This document shows, one piece after another, positions 27,569 to 35,671 of a DNA stretch of 64,000 bases. Source of the DNA: Cognatilysobacter bugurensis (GTDB lineage Bacteria > Pseudomonadota > Gammaproteobacteria > Xanthomonadales > Xanthomonadaceae); NCBI RefSeq assembly GCF_014652095.1, contig NZ_BMYD01000003.1, positions 310,001 to 374,000 of the forward strand. The letters run 5' to 3'. Made by a program: the position numbers and the translations under genes. A model generated the notes under the pieces. The model saw only the letters and a list, made by a program, of their open reading frames with translations. It had not been told where the DNA came from and did not search any database. Each line of letters begins with the position of its first letter. The stretch's first letter is position 1.

Positions 27569-27937
27569 CGCCGCAGTGCACGATGCGCGGCGCCGGATCG
27601 CGCCGTATGCTCGCCCGAGGTCAACGGGAGAGCGCCTGCATGACGTGTTGGATGAGCTGTCCGCCCACCGCTGCGGCCACAGCCGCTGGCCGCGTCTTCG
27701 TTGGCGCACGCGTGGCTCACCACGCGCACAGGCTTGCCGTTGGGCTGGTCCGCGCCGCCCGCCACAGGCGCGCCGCCTGGCGGCGGTTGACGACGGCACC
27801 GGCTGATCGCCGGCTCCGCGGCTGCGTCGCGTAATGCCCGCGCCCAGCCGCTCCCTGCAACGCCCGATGCGCACAGCGCAATGCCCGATTGGCGAGTGCT
27901 CGCTTCGCATCGCGAACGCATCCTCCGGAGGCCTCCC
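27569..27937. other. Intergenic stretch, no convincing gene
   Basis: About 370 bp between the antiporter and a small membrane protein. A 64-codon frame from ATG 27640 has GGGAG upstream, but its translation is Arg/Ala-rich and lacks protein-like periodicity, so I do not call it. Otherwise only the leader of the next gene. Confidence 0.45.
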
Positions 27938-28246
27938 ATGATTGCCGTCGAACCGCCCGCCCCAGTTGCCTCGCGCCGCCGGGCGCGCCTGCCGATCGCT
28001 CTGGGCGCGATGATCGCCTCGCTGGTCGGGGCCCTGCTATTTCCGTTCATGGCGTATGCGCACCGTTCGCCGCTGTGGCCGGTGCTCGGTGTCGCGGTGG
28101 TCGCGCTCGCGGGTGCGCTGGGCGGCGGGCTTTACCACGCGTTGCAGCACATCCCGCTGCAGCGCACCGCACGCGGCCTGGGCGTCATCGTGTACGTGGC
28201 GGTGACCGCCGCGGCGTTCATCGCGGTGCTGGACAGCCCGGGCTGA
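27938..28246 (+). CDS. Small membrane protein of unknown function
   Basis: 102 residues. ATG 27938 preceded by GGAGG at about 27927-27931. Three hydrophobic segments (about 20-40, 46-66 and 79-97), separated by AHRSPLWP and HIPLQRTARG. N-terminal 18 residues are Pro/Arg-rich and probably cytoplasmic. No family recognised. Confidence 0.7.
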   Translation: MIAVEPPAPVASRRRARLPIALGAMIASLVGALLFPFMAYAHRSPLWPVLGVAVVALAGALGGGLYHALQHIPLQRTARGLGVIVYVAVTAAAFIAVLDSPG

Positions 28247-28355
28247 TATCGCCGGGCACGTCCCCATCTGCAACACCCGCACCGATGCAAACGTATTCGA
28301 CCGCGTCCTGCAGTGGCGCGCCCTACAGTGGCCGCCCCTGCCCGGACCTTGCACG

Positions 28356-29255
28356 ATGTCGTTCGATACCGCTCGTTTCGAGAACCCCGCCGGCCTGTCG
28401 CCGATCGTGGCCGGCTGCTGGCGCATGGCCGACTGGGGCCTTGATGCCGCCGAGCGCGTGCGCTGGATCGAGGGCGCGCTCGCACTCGGCGTGAGTGCGT
28501 TCGACCACGCCGATCTCTACGGCGATTACCGCGTCGAAGCGCTGTTCGGCGACGCGCTGGCCGCGGCGCCCGGCCTGCGCGACCGGCTGCAGCTCGTGAC
28601 CAAGTGCGGCATCAGGCTCGTCTCCGCGCAGCGCCCGGCGCATCGCGTGAAGTCGTACGACACCTCGCGCGCGCACGTGACCGCATCGGTCGAGGAATCG
28701 CTGCGTTCGCTGCGCACCGACCGCATCGATCTGCTCCTGATCCATCGCCCCGATGCGCTCATGAACCCGGCCGATCTTGCGCGCACGTTCGAAGACCTCA
28801 AGGCGGCCGGTAAGGTGTTGCAGGTGGGCGTGTCGAACCACTCCCCCTCCCAGCTCGCGCTGCTGCAGCGTTTCCATCCGCTCGCCGCGCACCAGATCGA
28901 ATTCTCACCGCTGCAGCCGTGTGCGCTCGACGACGGCACGCTCGATCAATGCCTCGCGCTCGGGATCCGGCCGATGGCGTGGTCGCCGCTCGGAGGCGGG
29001 CGGTTGTTTGCGCAAGACGACGCCGCGGCCGCACGCGTGCGCAAGGTGCTCACCGAACTCGCGGCGCGCCATGGTGCGTCGCCCACCACGCTCGCGTACG
29101 CGTGGATCCTGCGCCATCCGGCCGCGCCGCTGCCGATCACCGGCAGCGGGCGCATCGAGCGCCTGCGCGACGCCGTCGATGCTTTATCGCTGGAACTGCC
29201 GGCCGAGGACTGGTACGCCGTGCTCGAAGCCGCGCGCGGCGTGCCGGTGCCATGA
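28356..29255 (+). CDS. Aldo/keto reductase family oxidoreductase
   Basis: 299 residues. The AKR tetrad is visible: FDHADLYGDY (Asp50 and Tyr55), LVTKCGIR (Lys), LLLIHRPDALM (His). NADPH-binding end: PLPITGSGRIERLRDAVDAL. It most resembles the YdhF-like AKR branch, based on the motif AGCWRMADWG. It reduces carbonyls with NADPH; physiological substrate unknown. GGACCTTGCACG gives only a weak Shine-Dalgarno. Confidence 0.93.
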   Translation: MSFDTARFENPAGLSPIVAGCWRMADWGLDAAERVRWIEGALALGVSAFDHADLYGDYRVEALFGDALAAAPGLRDRLQLVTKCGIRLVSAQRPAHRVKSYDTSRAHVTASVEESLRSLRTDRIDLLLIHRPDALMNPADLARTFEDLKAAGKVLQVGVSNHSPSQLALLQRFHPLAAHQIEFSPLQPCALDDGTLDQCLALGIRPMAWSPLGGGRLFAQDDAAAARVRKVLTELAARHGASPTTLAYAWILRHPAAPLPITGSGRIERLRDAVDALSLELPAEDWYAVLEAARGVPVP

Positions 29256-29417
29256 CGGTTCACGCCTCGACGACGACGCTGCGCGCGCGCTGACTGGCGA
29301 CACACGTCACCACGACTGGCGGCATCTGCCTCCGTATCATCGGGTGCGGGGCGCGCCCCGTGCCTGCTGCGGCGGGCCACCGACTCCTGCCAACCGCCGA
29401 ACCTGAGGAGGTGCACG

Positions 29418-29612
29418 ATGCTGGTGAGCGAATTCGAACAGGTCAAATGCCCGTACTGCGGCGAGACCACCACGTTGTCGATCGAGGCCTGCGCGGAAGA
29501 CCAGCGCTATGTCGAGGACTGTTCGGTGTGCTGCCGACCGATGACGGTCGACGTGCACGTCGACGAAGACGGCGTCCCGCTGGTGACCGTCGAGTCTGAA
29601 GACCACGCCTGA
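29418..29612 (+). CDS. CPXCG motif cysteine-rich protein
   Basis: 64 residues: VKCPYCGETTTL and DCSVCCRPMTVDV give two CxxC knuckles about 20 residues apart, so a small zinc-ribbon is expected. Family function unknown. GAGGAGGTG upstream of the ATG is a very strong Shine-Dalgarno. Acidic C-terminus VESEDHA. Confidence 0.92.
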   Translation: MLVSEFEQVKCPYCGETTTLSIEACAEDQRYVEDCSVCCRPMTVDVHVDEDGVPLVTVESEDHA

Positions 29613-29648
29613 TCGCGGGCCGCTGCGCGCGGCCGGCATACTGTCGTG

Positions 29649-30410
29649 ATGCACATCCGCGACACCGGCCGCGACGCGCGCGGCATCCGCCTGGTCGGCT
29701 TCGACGCCGACGACACGCTCTGGCGCAGCCAGGATTACTTCGATGCCGCGCAGCTCGAGTTCGAGCGCATCGTCGGCGCGTACGTCGACCTGGCCGACGC
29801 GCGTGCGCACGACCGGCTGTACGCGATTGAGGGCCGCAACATCGCGGTGTTCGGGTACGGCGTGAAAGGCATGGCGCTGTCGATGATCGAGGCCGCGGTC
29901 GAGATCACCGATGCACGCATTAGCGCGCGCGACGTGCACCGCATCGTCGAGCTCGGCAAGGAGCTGCTGCGGCATCCGGTCGAGCTGCTGCCGGGCATTC
30001 GCGACGCGGTCGAGGAGATCGGGCGCGAGTTCGAGCTCGTGCTCATCACCAAGGGCGATCTGTTCCACCAGGAAGCGAAGGTGCGGCAGAGCGGGTTTTC
30101 CGACTGCTTCCGCCGCATCGAGATCGTCAGCGAGAAGGACACCGCGACTTACGCGCGCTTGTTCGAGGAGTTCGGTCTCGCCGCGGCGCAGTTCTGCATG
30201 GTCGGCAATTCGTTGCGCTCGGACATCGCGCCGGTGCTCGCGCTCGGCGGCTGGGGCGTGCACATGCCGTATCACACGACGTGGGTGCACGAAACCGCCG
30301 CGGCGCTGCCGGATGAGCTGCTGCCGCGCATGCGCACGGTGGACGGCGCGCCTGCGCTGCCCGATGCGGTGCGCGCGCTTGCCGCCGCCTGCCGCAGCGA
30401 GACGCGGTGA
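29649..30410 (+). CDS. HAD family hydrolase
   Basis: 253 residues from ATG 29649; GTG immediately before is an alternative. HAD motif I is VGFDADDTLWRS, motif II LVLITKGDLFHQ (Thr), motif III Lys in SEKDTATY and motif IV GNSLRSDIAPVLALGG. All four are intact. A helical cap lies between motifs I and II. A phosphatase acting on a small metabolite is likely; substrate not predictable. It overlaps the DUF2798 gene by 4 bp (GTGA). Confidence 0.9.
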   Translation: MHIRDTGRDARGIRLVGFDADDTLWRSQDYFDAAQLEFERIVGAYVDLADARAHDRLYAIEGRNIAVFGYGVKGMALSMIEAAVEITDARISARDVHRIVELGKELLRHPVELLPGIRDAVEEIGREFELVLITKGDLFHQEAKVRQSGFSDCFRRIEIVSEKDTATYARLFEEFGLAAAQFCMVGNSLRSDIAPVLALGGWGVHMPYHTTWVHETAAALPDELLPRMRTVDGAPALPDAVRALAAACRSETR

Positions 30411-30676
30411 GCGAGCCGCTGGCAGGCGCTGGGCATGAGCAGACTGTGGCCGCGCGTGCCGCTCGCTGGCAGCCCGCGTGCTTGGCCACCTTCATGTCCG
30501 CGTTCGTCGCTGCAGTCGTGACTGCGCTCAATACGGGCGTCGACGCGCAGTTGCCGGCGCGCTGGCTGCGCGCCTGGGCGGTGGCGTGGCCCGCGGCGGT
30601 CACGGCGGCCTATGCGTGCCGGCCGCTCGCGGCGCGCTGCGCCCGCGGGCTTGCACGCATCGCAACGCGCGGCTGA
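30407..30676 (+). CDS. DUF2798-like membrane protein
   Basis: 89 residues, GTG start at 30407 coupled to the HAD stop. Two hydrophobic helices: FMSAFVAAVVTALNTG and RWLRAWAVAWPAAVTAAYAC, the pattern of DUF2798 proteins (T-x-x-N-T-G, then R-W-L-R-A-W-x-x-A-W-P). Function unknown. Confidence 0.85.
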   Translation: MSEPLAGAGHEQTVAARAARWQPACLATFMSAFVAAVVTALNTGVDAQLPARWLRAWAVAWPAAVTAAYACRPLAARCARGLARIATRG

Positions 30677-30713
30677 TCGGCTCGGCATCGCAGCCGAGCG
30701 GGCGTCCGCCCGG

Positions 30714-30932
30714 TCAGTTGTCCAGGCCGGGCACCGTCGGGCCGTCGCCGATGTCGAGCGCGTGCCGCCCGGCCGGCGTGAGCTGCATGCCGTCGCCGTC
30801 GTCCTGCAGCATGCCTTTCGCCTGCAGCGCATCGCGTTGTCCGGCGTCGACCGCCCGAGGCTCGCGGGCGGCGCGGCGCAGGGCCTCGAGCTCGTCGACG
30901 TTCGGGGGCGAGGGCTGGTCGCTCGTGGTCAT
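30714..30932 (-). CDS. Small hypothetical protein
   Basis: 72 residues from ATG 30932 (MTTSDQPSPPNVDELEAL). Acidic and hydrophilic with helices ELEALRRAAREPRAV and RDALQAKGMLQDD; ends HALDIGDGPTVPGLDN. No membrane segment. A longer frame upstream has unlikely composition. No family recognised. About 280 bp upstream of the start show nothing else convincing. Confidence 0.6.
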   Translation of the reverse strand: MTTSDQPSPPNVDELEALRRAAREPRAVDAGQRDALQAKGMLQDDGDGMQLTPAGRHALDIGDGPTVPGLDN

Positions 30933-31212
30933 GGCGCGTGATCGAGGCGGGTGACCAGTGTTGCGGCGCTGGGGTCGGCCCGGCGTGAGCGCAATCGGTG
31001 GATTCGCCTTGCCGGTCGACGCGCGGGTGTTCGGCGCACGCAGACGTGCCGCGGTCGGACGCACAAGGCATCGCGGCACCGGGCTGCGTCGACGAACGAC
31101 TGCGAGGGATTTTGGATCCGGGCTGCGTGCATCACGCGCCGGTGGCGGAACGGGCGATGCCGTCCGGGAATTGCGGGTCAGGCGGCGCGGGGCGTCGCGC
31201 CCGACCGTGGCC

Positions 31213-31326
31213 TCACTGCAGGCCGGGTGCGACGGCCCAGATCACGCCGCTCACCAGGGCGAGCGCGAGCATGGCGCGCTCGGCGAGTTCGATGCGGTCG
31301 GGGCGTGCGGCCTTTCGGGTGCTCAT
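31213..31326 (-). CDS. Very small single-helix membrane protein
   Basis: 37 residues: MSTRKAARPDRIELAERAML followed by ALALVSGVIWAVAPGLQ. A basic N-terminus and one hydrophobic helix fit a small membrane protein. No clear Shine-Dalgarno, so this is a tentative call. Confidence 0.4.
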   Translation of the reverse strand: MSTRKAARPDRIELAERAMLALALVSGVIWAVAPGLQ

Positions 31327-31600
31327 GGTCGGGGCTGGACGGCTTGGATGACGGGGCCAGTGAACCGCGCAGCCGCCGCCCCGGTCCGCGACCCCGGTCA
31401 CACGTGCCCCCGCAGCGCGCCGCGGCGTGCCCGTACTGCCGATCGCGTCACATTGGTGACGTGCAGCGTCACGTGAATCCCGGGCCTGCGTCCGACGGCC
31501 GCCTTGTATGAACAGGCGAATGCGCGCTGGATGCGCACGTTCGCCACCTTGCGGCTGGGCTTTGCACCGGCGCACCCTCTCGTCGGGGCCGCCGACAGGC
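31327..31600. other. Intergenic stretch with small inverted repeat
   Basis: No gene seen. Contains GTGACG-N5-CGTCAC at about 31454-31470 within a run of CACGTG-like elements, which could be an operator for the minus-strand small gene, but no known regulator site is recognised. Confidence 0.4.
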
Positions 31601-31627
31601 AAAAAAAGACCGGCGCGTGGCCGGTCT
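31601..31627 (-). terminator. Rho-independent terminator of the glycine-zipper gene
   Basis: On the minus strand: stem AGACCGGC / GCCGGTCT with a 5-nt loop, followed by seven Ts. It lies 25 bp after the stop at 31652. Classic form. Confidence 0.92.
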
Positions 31628-31651
31628 CTTTCTGTCGCGTTGTAGATGCGA

Positions 31652-32428
31652 TCAGCGGCCGTCGCGGTCCGCGTCGCCCGGGATCACGCGCTCGACGTTG
31701 TGCCATGCGTCCTTGACGGCGTACTTCGCGCGGTCCCAGCTCAGCTTCGAGCCGCCGCTGTGGCGGTCCCAGTCGCGGCTGAGGTCGTTCTCGAGCGAGT
31801 CGTCCCACTGGCGATCGCCGTAATGGCTCTTCGCATACAAGCCATAGCGGTACGCCGGACGGTAGTCGTCGAAGCTCGCGCCTTCGTTCGCGTTGTAGTA
31901 ATCGGCGTTGTGGAAGCCGCTTTCGAAGTGGCGGTCGCCCTGCTCATAGGTGCGATACGTGCGGTCGCTGCGGTCCCAGGAGTCGCGCACGGCGTGCTTC
32001 GCGTTGTCCCAGTCCAGTCGCGACTCGCCGCGGTTCTTGGTCCAGCCTTCGCGCAGGTCGCCTTCGAGCGAATCATCCCAGTCGCGGTTGCCGAGCTGCG
32101 TGCGTGCATTCGCACCCCAGGCGTAGGCCGGGCTGTAGTCGTTGTCGTAGTCGTAGTCGCGGTTGTAGTACGGACGCGTGGTTGCGTTCTCGCGCCAGTA
32201 CTCGTTCTCAGCCGTCGGGTCCATGCGTTCGGCGACGCCCTTGCCGGCGAGGCCGCCGGCCACGGCGCCGACGCCGCCACCGACGAGCATGCCGATGGGC
32301 CCGAAGATCGCGCCAGCGAGCGCGCCTGCGGTGGCACCGCCGGCCGCGCCGACGCCGGTGCCGACCGGGTGCGCGCCCGGGGCGCCGGAAATAGGATCTC
32401 GATTCATGTCGCGGGTTTCATTGGCCAC
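31652..32428 (-). CDS. Glycine-zipper protein with duplicated Trp-rich module
   Basis: 258 residues. GTG 32428 is selected because AAAGGAGA lies about 8 bases upstream; the ATG at residue 8 has none. Residues 20-65 are a Gly-zipper (GAAGGATAGALAGAIFGPIG, then GVGAVAGGLAGKG), typical of membrane-inserted stress proteins. The rest holds two copies of a 50-55 residue module: NRDWDDSLEGDLREGW...RLDWDNAKHAVRDSWDR and DRQWDDSLENDLSRDW...KLSWDRAKYAVKDAWHN. Function unknown; osmotic or envelope stress is inferred from the family type and from the neighbours. Confidence 0.85.
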   Translation of the reverse strand: MANETRDMNRDPISGAPGAHPVGTGVGAAGGATAGALAGAIFGPIGMLVGGGVGAVAGGLAGKGVAERMDPTAENEYWRENATTRPYYNRDYDYDNDYSPAYAWGANARTQLGNRDWDDSLEGDLREGWTKNRGESRLDWDNAKHAVRDSWDRSDRTYRTYEQGDRHFESGFHNADYYNANEGASFDDYRPAYRYGLYAKSHYGDRQWDDSLENDLSRDWDRHSGGSKLSWDRAKYAVKDAWHNVERVIPGDADRDGR

Positions 32429-32697
32429 GGCGTGTCTCCTTTCAGTATGGCGATAGGGGTAAACCGGAGCAGGGCACGCCCTGCGGCGGGAATTCCACGC
32501 TACAGCCGTGATCGTTATTGGCCCCGCACGGCGGCGTGAGCGCGCAGCTAACAGTCGGCTAACGGTTTCGACGCAGACGCGAAACATGCATGCACTGCGG
32601 TGGCGATCGCGCAATTGCAAATACTCGGCGCGGTGCACGTCGCGGTCACGTCGCCGAGCGAAGGCTGCATCGACCCATCGCAAAACCCACGCCGGCC

Positions 32698-33297
32698 ATG
32701 AGCGATCGCCTCTCGCACGCCGATGTGCTCTTCACCCAACGCCTGCTGCGGCTGCAGGGGCTGTACGACGGTGCGCTCGACGGCATTTGGGGCGCACGCA
32801 CCCAAGCGGCCTCGCAGGAGTTCGACCGCCGTGCGCATGCATTGCGCGAGCGGTTCGGCACATTCGACACGCGCAGCGAGCGCCACGTGCTCGGTCTTAC
32901 GTTGGAGGCGCAGTCGCAGGCCCGGCAGTTTTTGCAGCGCGTGCAGCCGCTGCCGATGCAGGTGCGCGTGATCTCCGGCACGCGCCGCTACGCCGAGCAG
33001 GACGCGTTGTTCCGGCAAGGCCGCTTTGGCAACGCGGGACCTCGCGTCACGAACGCGCGCGGTGGCCGCAGTCGGCACAACTTTGGTATCGCGTGGGACG
33101 TCGGGGTGTTCACCGACACGGGTTATTCGCGCCGCTGGGACGACTACGCCGAGGTCGCACACGTGGGCCTGGCAGAAGGCCTTGTCTGGGGCGGTCATTG
33201 GAGGCGCTTTCCCGATCCGCCGCACTACGAGCTCGACCTCGGGCTCGACCTCATCACGCTGCGCACGCGCTTCGAAGACGGAAAGGCGCCGGCATGA
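32698..33297 (+). CDS. M15 family peptidoglycan peptidase with binding domain
   Basis: 199 residues. Residues 8-60 look like a small peptidoglycan-binding helical domain (RLLRLQGLYDGALDGIWGA). The catalytic M15 part has SRHNFGIAWDVGVF (His127, Asp134) and DPPHYEL (His176), the three zinc ligands of the VanY/M15C fold, with Glu177-178 region acid. No signal peptide, which is typical of phage endolysin-like L-Ala-D-Glu endopeptidases; here it could be a domesticated lysin. It starts MSDRLSHADVLF. Confidence 0.88.
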   Translation: MSDRLSHADVLFTQRLLRLQGLYDGALDGIWGARTQAASQEFDRRAHALRERFGTFDTRSERHVLGLTLEAQSQARQFLQRVQPLPMQVRVISGTRRYAEQDALFRQGRFGNAGPRVTNARGGRSRHNFGIAWDVGVFTDTGYSRRWDDYAEVAHVGLAEGLVWGGHWRRFPDPPHYELDLGLDLITLRTRFEDGKAPA

Positions 33298-33450
33298 ATT
33301 CAACGCTATCGGCTGCAACCGCGCGCCGCGCGAGAATAACGAAGCAATAAACGCTCGACCATTTCGTGCGCTCGAGTCCGCCGGTCACTCTGCATACACC
33401 GCGTGCGCGCACCATGCGACGTGCCGATCCGAGACCCGAGGAGGTGTCCG

Positions 33451-34026
33451 ATGAGCATTCCATACCCGTACGCGTTGTCGCTTGCGATCGCCGCCGCGCT
33501 TGCCGCGCCGATCGCACTTGCCCAATCCGGCGACACCACGCAGACCCGCCGTGCTGGCACGCCGGTGCAGACCACGCAGACCGATGCCGTGCTGCGCGAG
33601 TCGATGATCACGACGAACGCGCCGGTGCGCGAGCAGCTCGACGAGGCGACGCCGCCGCCGGCCGCGCAGGTCGAAGAAGAGGAAGAAGCAATGCGACGCG
33701 ACCCGCGCCGCGCGCTGCGCATCAAGCCGCGCCCGGCACGCGCGCCGGCCGAAGCTCAGCGCGAAGCGTGGAGCGAGCTCGACGCCGACGGTGATGGGCG
33801 AGTTACGCGCACCGAAGCGGAGGTCAACGCCGACTTCAAGAGCCGCTTCGAGCTGTTGGACGCGGATCACGACGGCGCGGTCACCGATAGCGAATACCGA
33901 GCCTCCGGTCGCGTCGACGCGACTCGCGGCCGCGACGATGCGATACGTCACGATCCCACTCTCAACAAGGGCGTTGGCGACAACAGCCGCGATCCGGCCC
34001 GCGAGCGCACGGATCGCGACGATTGA
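33451..34026 (+). CDS. Secreted EF-hand protein A
   Basis: 191 residues. ATG 33451 has GAGGAGGTG upstream. Signal peptide MSIPYPYALSLAIAAALAAP, cleavage near AQSGD. A polar linker (25-100) precedes two EF-hand loops, DADGDGRVTRTE and DADHDGAVTDSE. Both have the acidic residues at positions 1, 3, 5 and 12 of a canonical loop, so calcium binding is likely. Tail rich in Arg/Asp. Similar in plan to the protein at 44123-44740. Ends at a bidirectional terminator. Confidence 0.85.
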   Translation: MSIPYPYALSLAIAAALAAPIALAQSGDTTQTRRAGTPVQTTQTDAVLRESMITTNAPVREQLDEATPPPAAQVEEEEEAMRRDPRRALRIKPRPARAPAEAQREAWSELDADGDGRVTRTEAEVNADFKSRFELLDADHDGAVTDSEYRASGRVDATRGRDDAIRHDPTLNKGVGDNSRDPARERTDRDD

Positions 34027-34048
34027 GATTGGCCGCAGGATGAAAACG

Positions 34049-34074
34049 AAAAAGGCGCCGATGGGCGCCTTTTT
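34049..34074. terminator. Bidirectional Rho-independent terminator
   Basis: Stem AAAAAGGCGCC / GGCGCCTTTTT with loop GATG. Poly-A on one side and poly-T on the other serve both converging genes (EF-hand protein and the 34111-34611 gene). Confidence 0.93.
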
Positions 34075-34110
34075 CATGTCTCGTACGGCGTGAGCCTCGC
34101 GAAGGTCAGG

Positions 34111-34611
34111 TCACCGCACGAAGGCGGTCGTCTCCTCCCACGGAAGACGACGTGCGCCCGCTTCGACGAGCCTGGGCTCCAGTTCCGCAAGCACGTCCTT
34201 CGTCCCATCGACCACGACGAGGATGCGGCTGGCCTTGATCTCATCGTCGAAGTCGCGCCGGATCGGGTCGGGCAGCGCGCCTCCGACGATCGACGAGGTC
34301 CAGCCGCCAAGCGCCGCGCCGCCTGCCGCGACCGCCGCCGCCCCGGCGAGCGTGACGCCGATCGGCGTGGCCACCACCGCGACCAAGCCCGCCAGCAGCC
34401 CGGCGGTCGTGCCCGCCCCCATGCCCCGCAGGACCGCGGGCATGAAGTCGCTGTCGGCTGACTTGAGCTCGTCGGGGATCGCATCGAGCTCGATGTCCGA
34501 ACGCGCCACCAACGACAGATCTTCGGTCGTCGCCCCGTTCGCGAACGCGATCTCCACGACGCGGGCGGCGGTGGTCACGTCGGGCGTGCTGAATACATGG
34601 CGGGTCTTCAT
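34111..34611 (-). CDS. Membrane-associated stress-like protein (DUF1269 type)
   Basis: 166 residues. An N-terminal alpha/beta part (VFSTPDVTTAARVVEIAFAN, SDIELDAIPDELK) flanks a long hydrophobic Gly/Ala segment (MGAGTTAGLLAGLVAVVATP to AAGGAALGGW, residues 70-105), then a C-terminal strand SRILVVVDGTKDVLAELEPR. This mirrored arrangement is seen in DUF1269/general-stress-17M-like proteins. Function unknown. It is divergent from ku across about 180 bp, so they may share regulation. Confidence 0.7.
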   Translation of the reverse strand: MKTRHVFSTPDVTTAARVVEIAFANGATTEDLSLVARSDIELDAIPDELKSADSDFMPAVLRGMGAGTTAGLLAGLVAVVATPIGVTLAGAAAVAAGGAALGGWTSSIVGGALPDPIRRDFDDEIKASRILVVVDGTKDVLAELEPRLVEAGARRLPWEETTAFVR

Positions 34612-34789
34612 CGGCGGAATCCAATAGTCAGGCGCGTCGCGGCGCAGGGCCGCAGCGTCGCGCCGGCCGGGTACAAAACACGTGACGGCACGCGGGCGCG
34701 ACCGCACCGTTCACCTGCTGCGGACGAGCCGCACGCGATCGTGGCCGCGTCGAAATTTCAGTGCGCCGCAGGCACACGAGGACGTCGCA

Positions 34790-35668
34790 ATGGCTCGCCC
34801 GATCTGGTCCGGTTCCCTGTCGTTCGGGCTGCTCAACATCCCGATCCGGCTCATGGCCGGCGAGCGTCGCACGGACATCCACTTCCGCATGCTCGACTCG
34901 CGCACGAAGGATCCCGTGCGCTACGAGCGCGTCAACGCCGAGACCGGCGAGGAAGTGCCGTGGAAGGAGATCGTCAAGGCGTACGAGTATTCGAAAGGCC
35001 ATTACGTCGTGCTCGACAAGGCCGACATCGAGCGCGCCGCGGCCGAGAACAACGAGACGATCGCGCTCGATGCATTCGTCGAGCGCGACTGCATCCCTGC
35101 TGCATACCTCGACAAGCCCTACGTGCTCGCGCCCGGCAAGAAGGCGGAGAAGGGCTACGTGCTGCTGCGTGAAGTGCTGCGCAACTCCGGCCGCGTCGGC
35201 ATCGGGCGCGTCGTGATTCGCACCCGCGAGTACCTCGCGATGGTCACGGTCGAGTCCGACGCGCTGATGCTGATCCTGCTGCGTTTCCCGCAGGAGATCG
35301 TGGATCCGGCCGAGTACAACGTGCCAACCGGCGATGCGTCGGAGTTCGGCGTGAGTGCGAAGGAACTCAAGATGGCGCAGCAGTTGCTGGAGACCATGTC
35401 GGACGAATGGGAGCCCTCGCAATACAAGGACGAGTTCCGCGAGCGCCTGCAGGCGGTGATCAAGCAGCGCATTGCCGAAAAGGACGGCACGACCAAGATC
35501 GAGGAGACGGCCGACGACGAGGCCGAGCCCGCGACGAACGTCGTGGACTTCATGGCGCTGCTGCAGCAGAGCCTCAAGGGCAAGGACGCGGGCAAGGCGC
35601 CGGCGCCTGCGAAGGCCGCGCGCAAGAGCGCGAAGAAAACCACGCGCAAGTCGAGCAAGCGGGCCTAA
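34790..35668 (+). CDS. ku: Non-homologous end joining protein Ku
   Basis: 292 residues: MARPIWSGSLSFGLLNIPIR at the N-terminus, then FRMLDSRTKDPVRYERVN, KAYEYSKGHYVVL and FPQEIVDPAEYNVP, all standard for bacterial Ku. The C-terminal 40 residues are Lys/Ala-rich (KAARKSAKKTTRKSSKRA), the usual basic extension for DNA binding. Ku homodimers thread onto broken DNA ends and recruit LigD. GAGG-like Shine-Dalgarno before the ATG. ligD starts 3 bp after the stop, so the two form an operon. Confidence 0.97.
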   Translation: MARPIWSGSLSFGLLNIPIRLMAGERRTDIHFRMLDSRTKDPVRYERVNAETGEEVPWKEIVKAYEYSKGHYVVLDKADIERAAAENNETIALDAFVERDCIPAAYLDKPYVLAPGKKAEKGYVLLREVLRNSGRVGIGRVVIRTREYLAMVTVESDALMLILLRFPQEIVDPAEYNVPTGDASEFGVSAKELKMAQQLLETMSDEWEPSQYKDEFRERLQAVIKQRIAEKDGTTKIEETADDEAEPATNVVDFMALLQQSLKGKDAGKAPAPAKAARKSAKKTTRKSSKRA

Positions 35669-35671
35669 GCC

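Noticed and set aside
27640-27834. 64-codon frame after GGGAG
   Set aside because: Translation is Arg/Ala-rich with no hydrophobic periodicity or known motif, and two other frames are open over the same bases.
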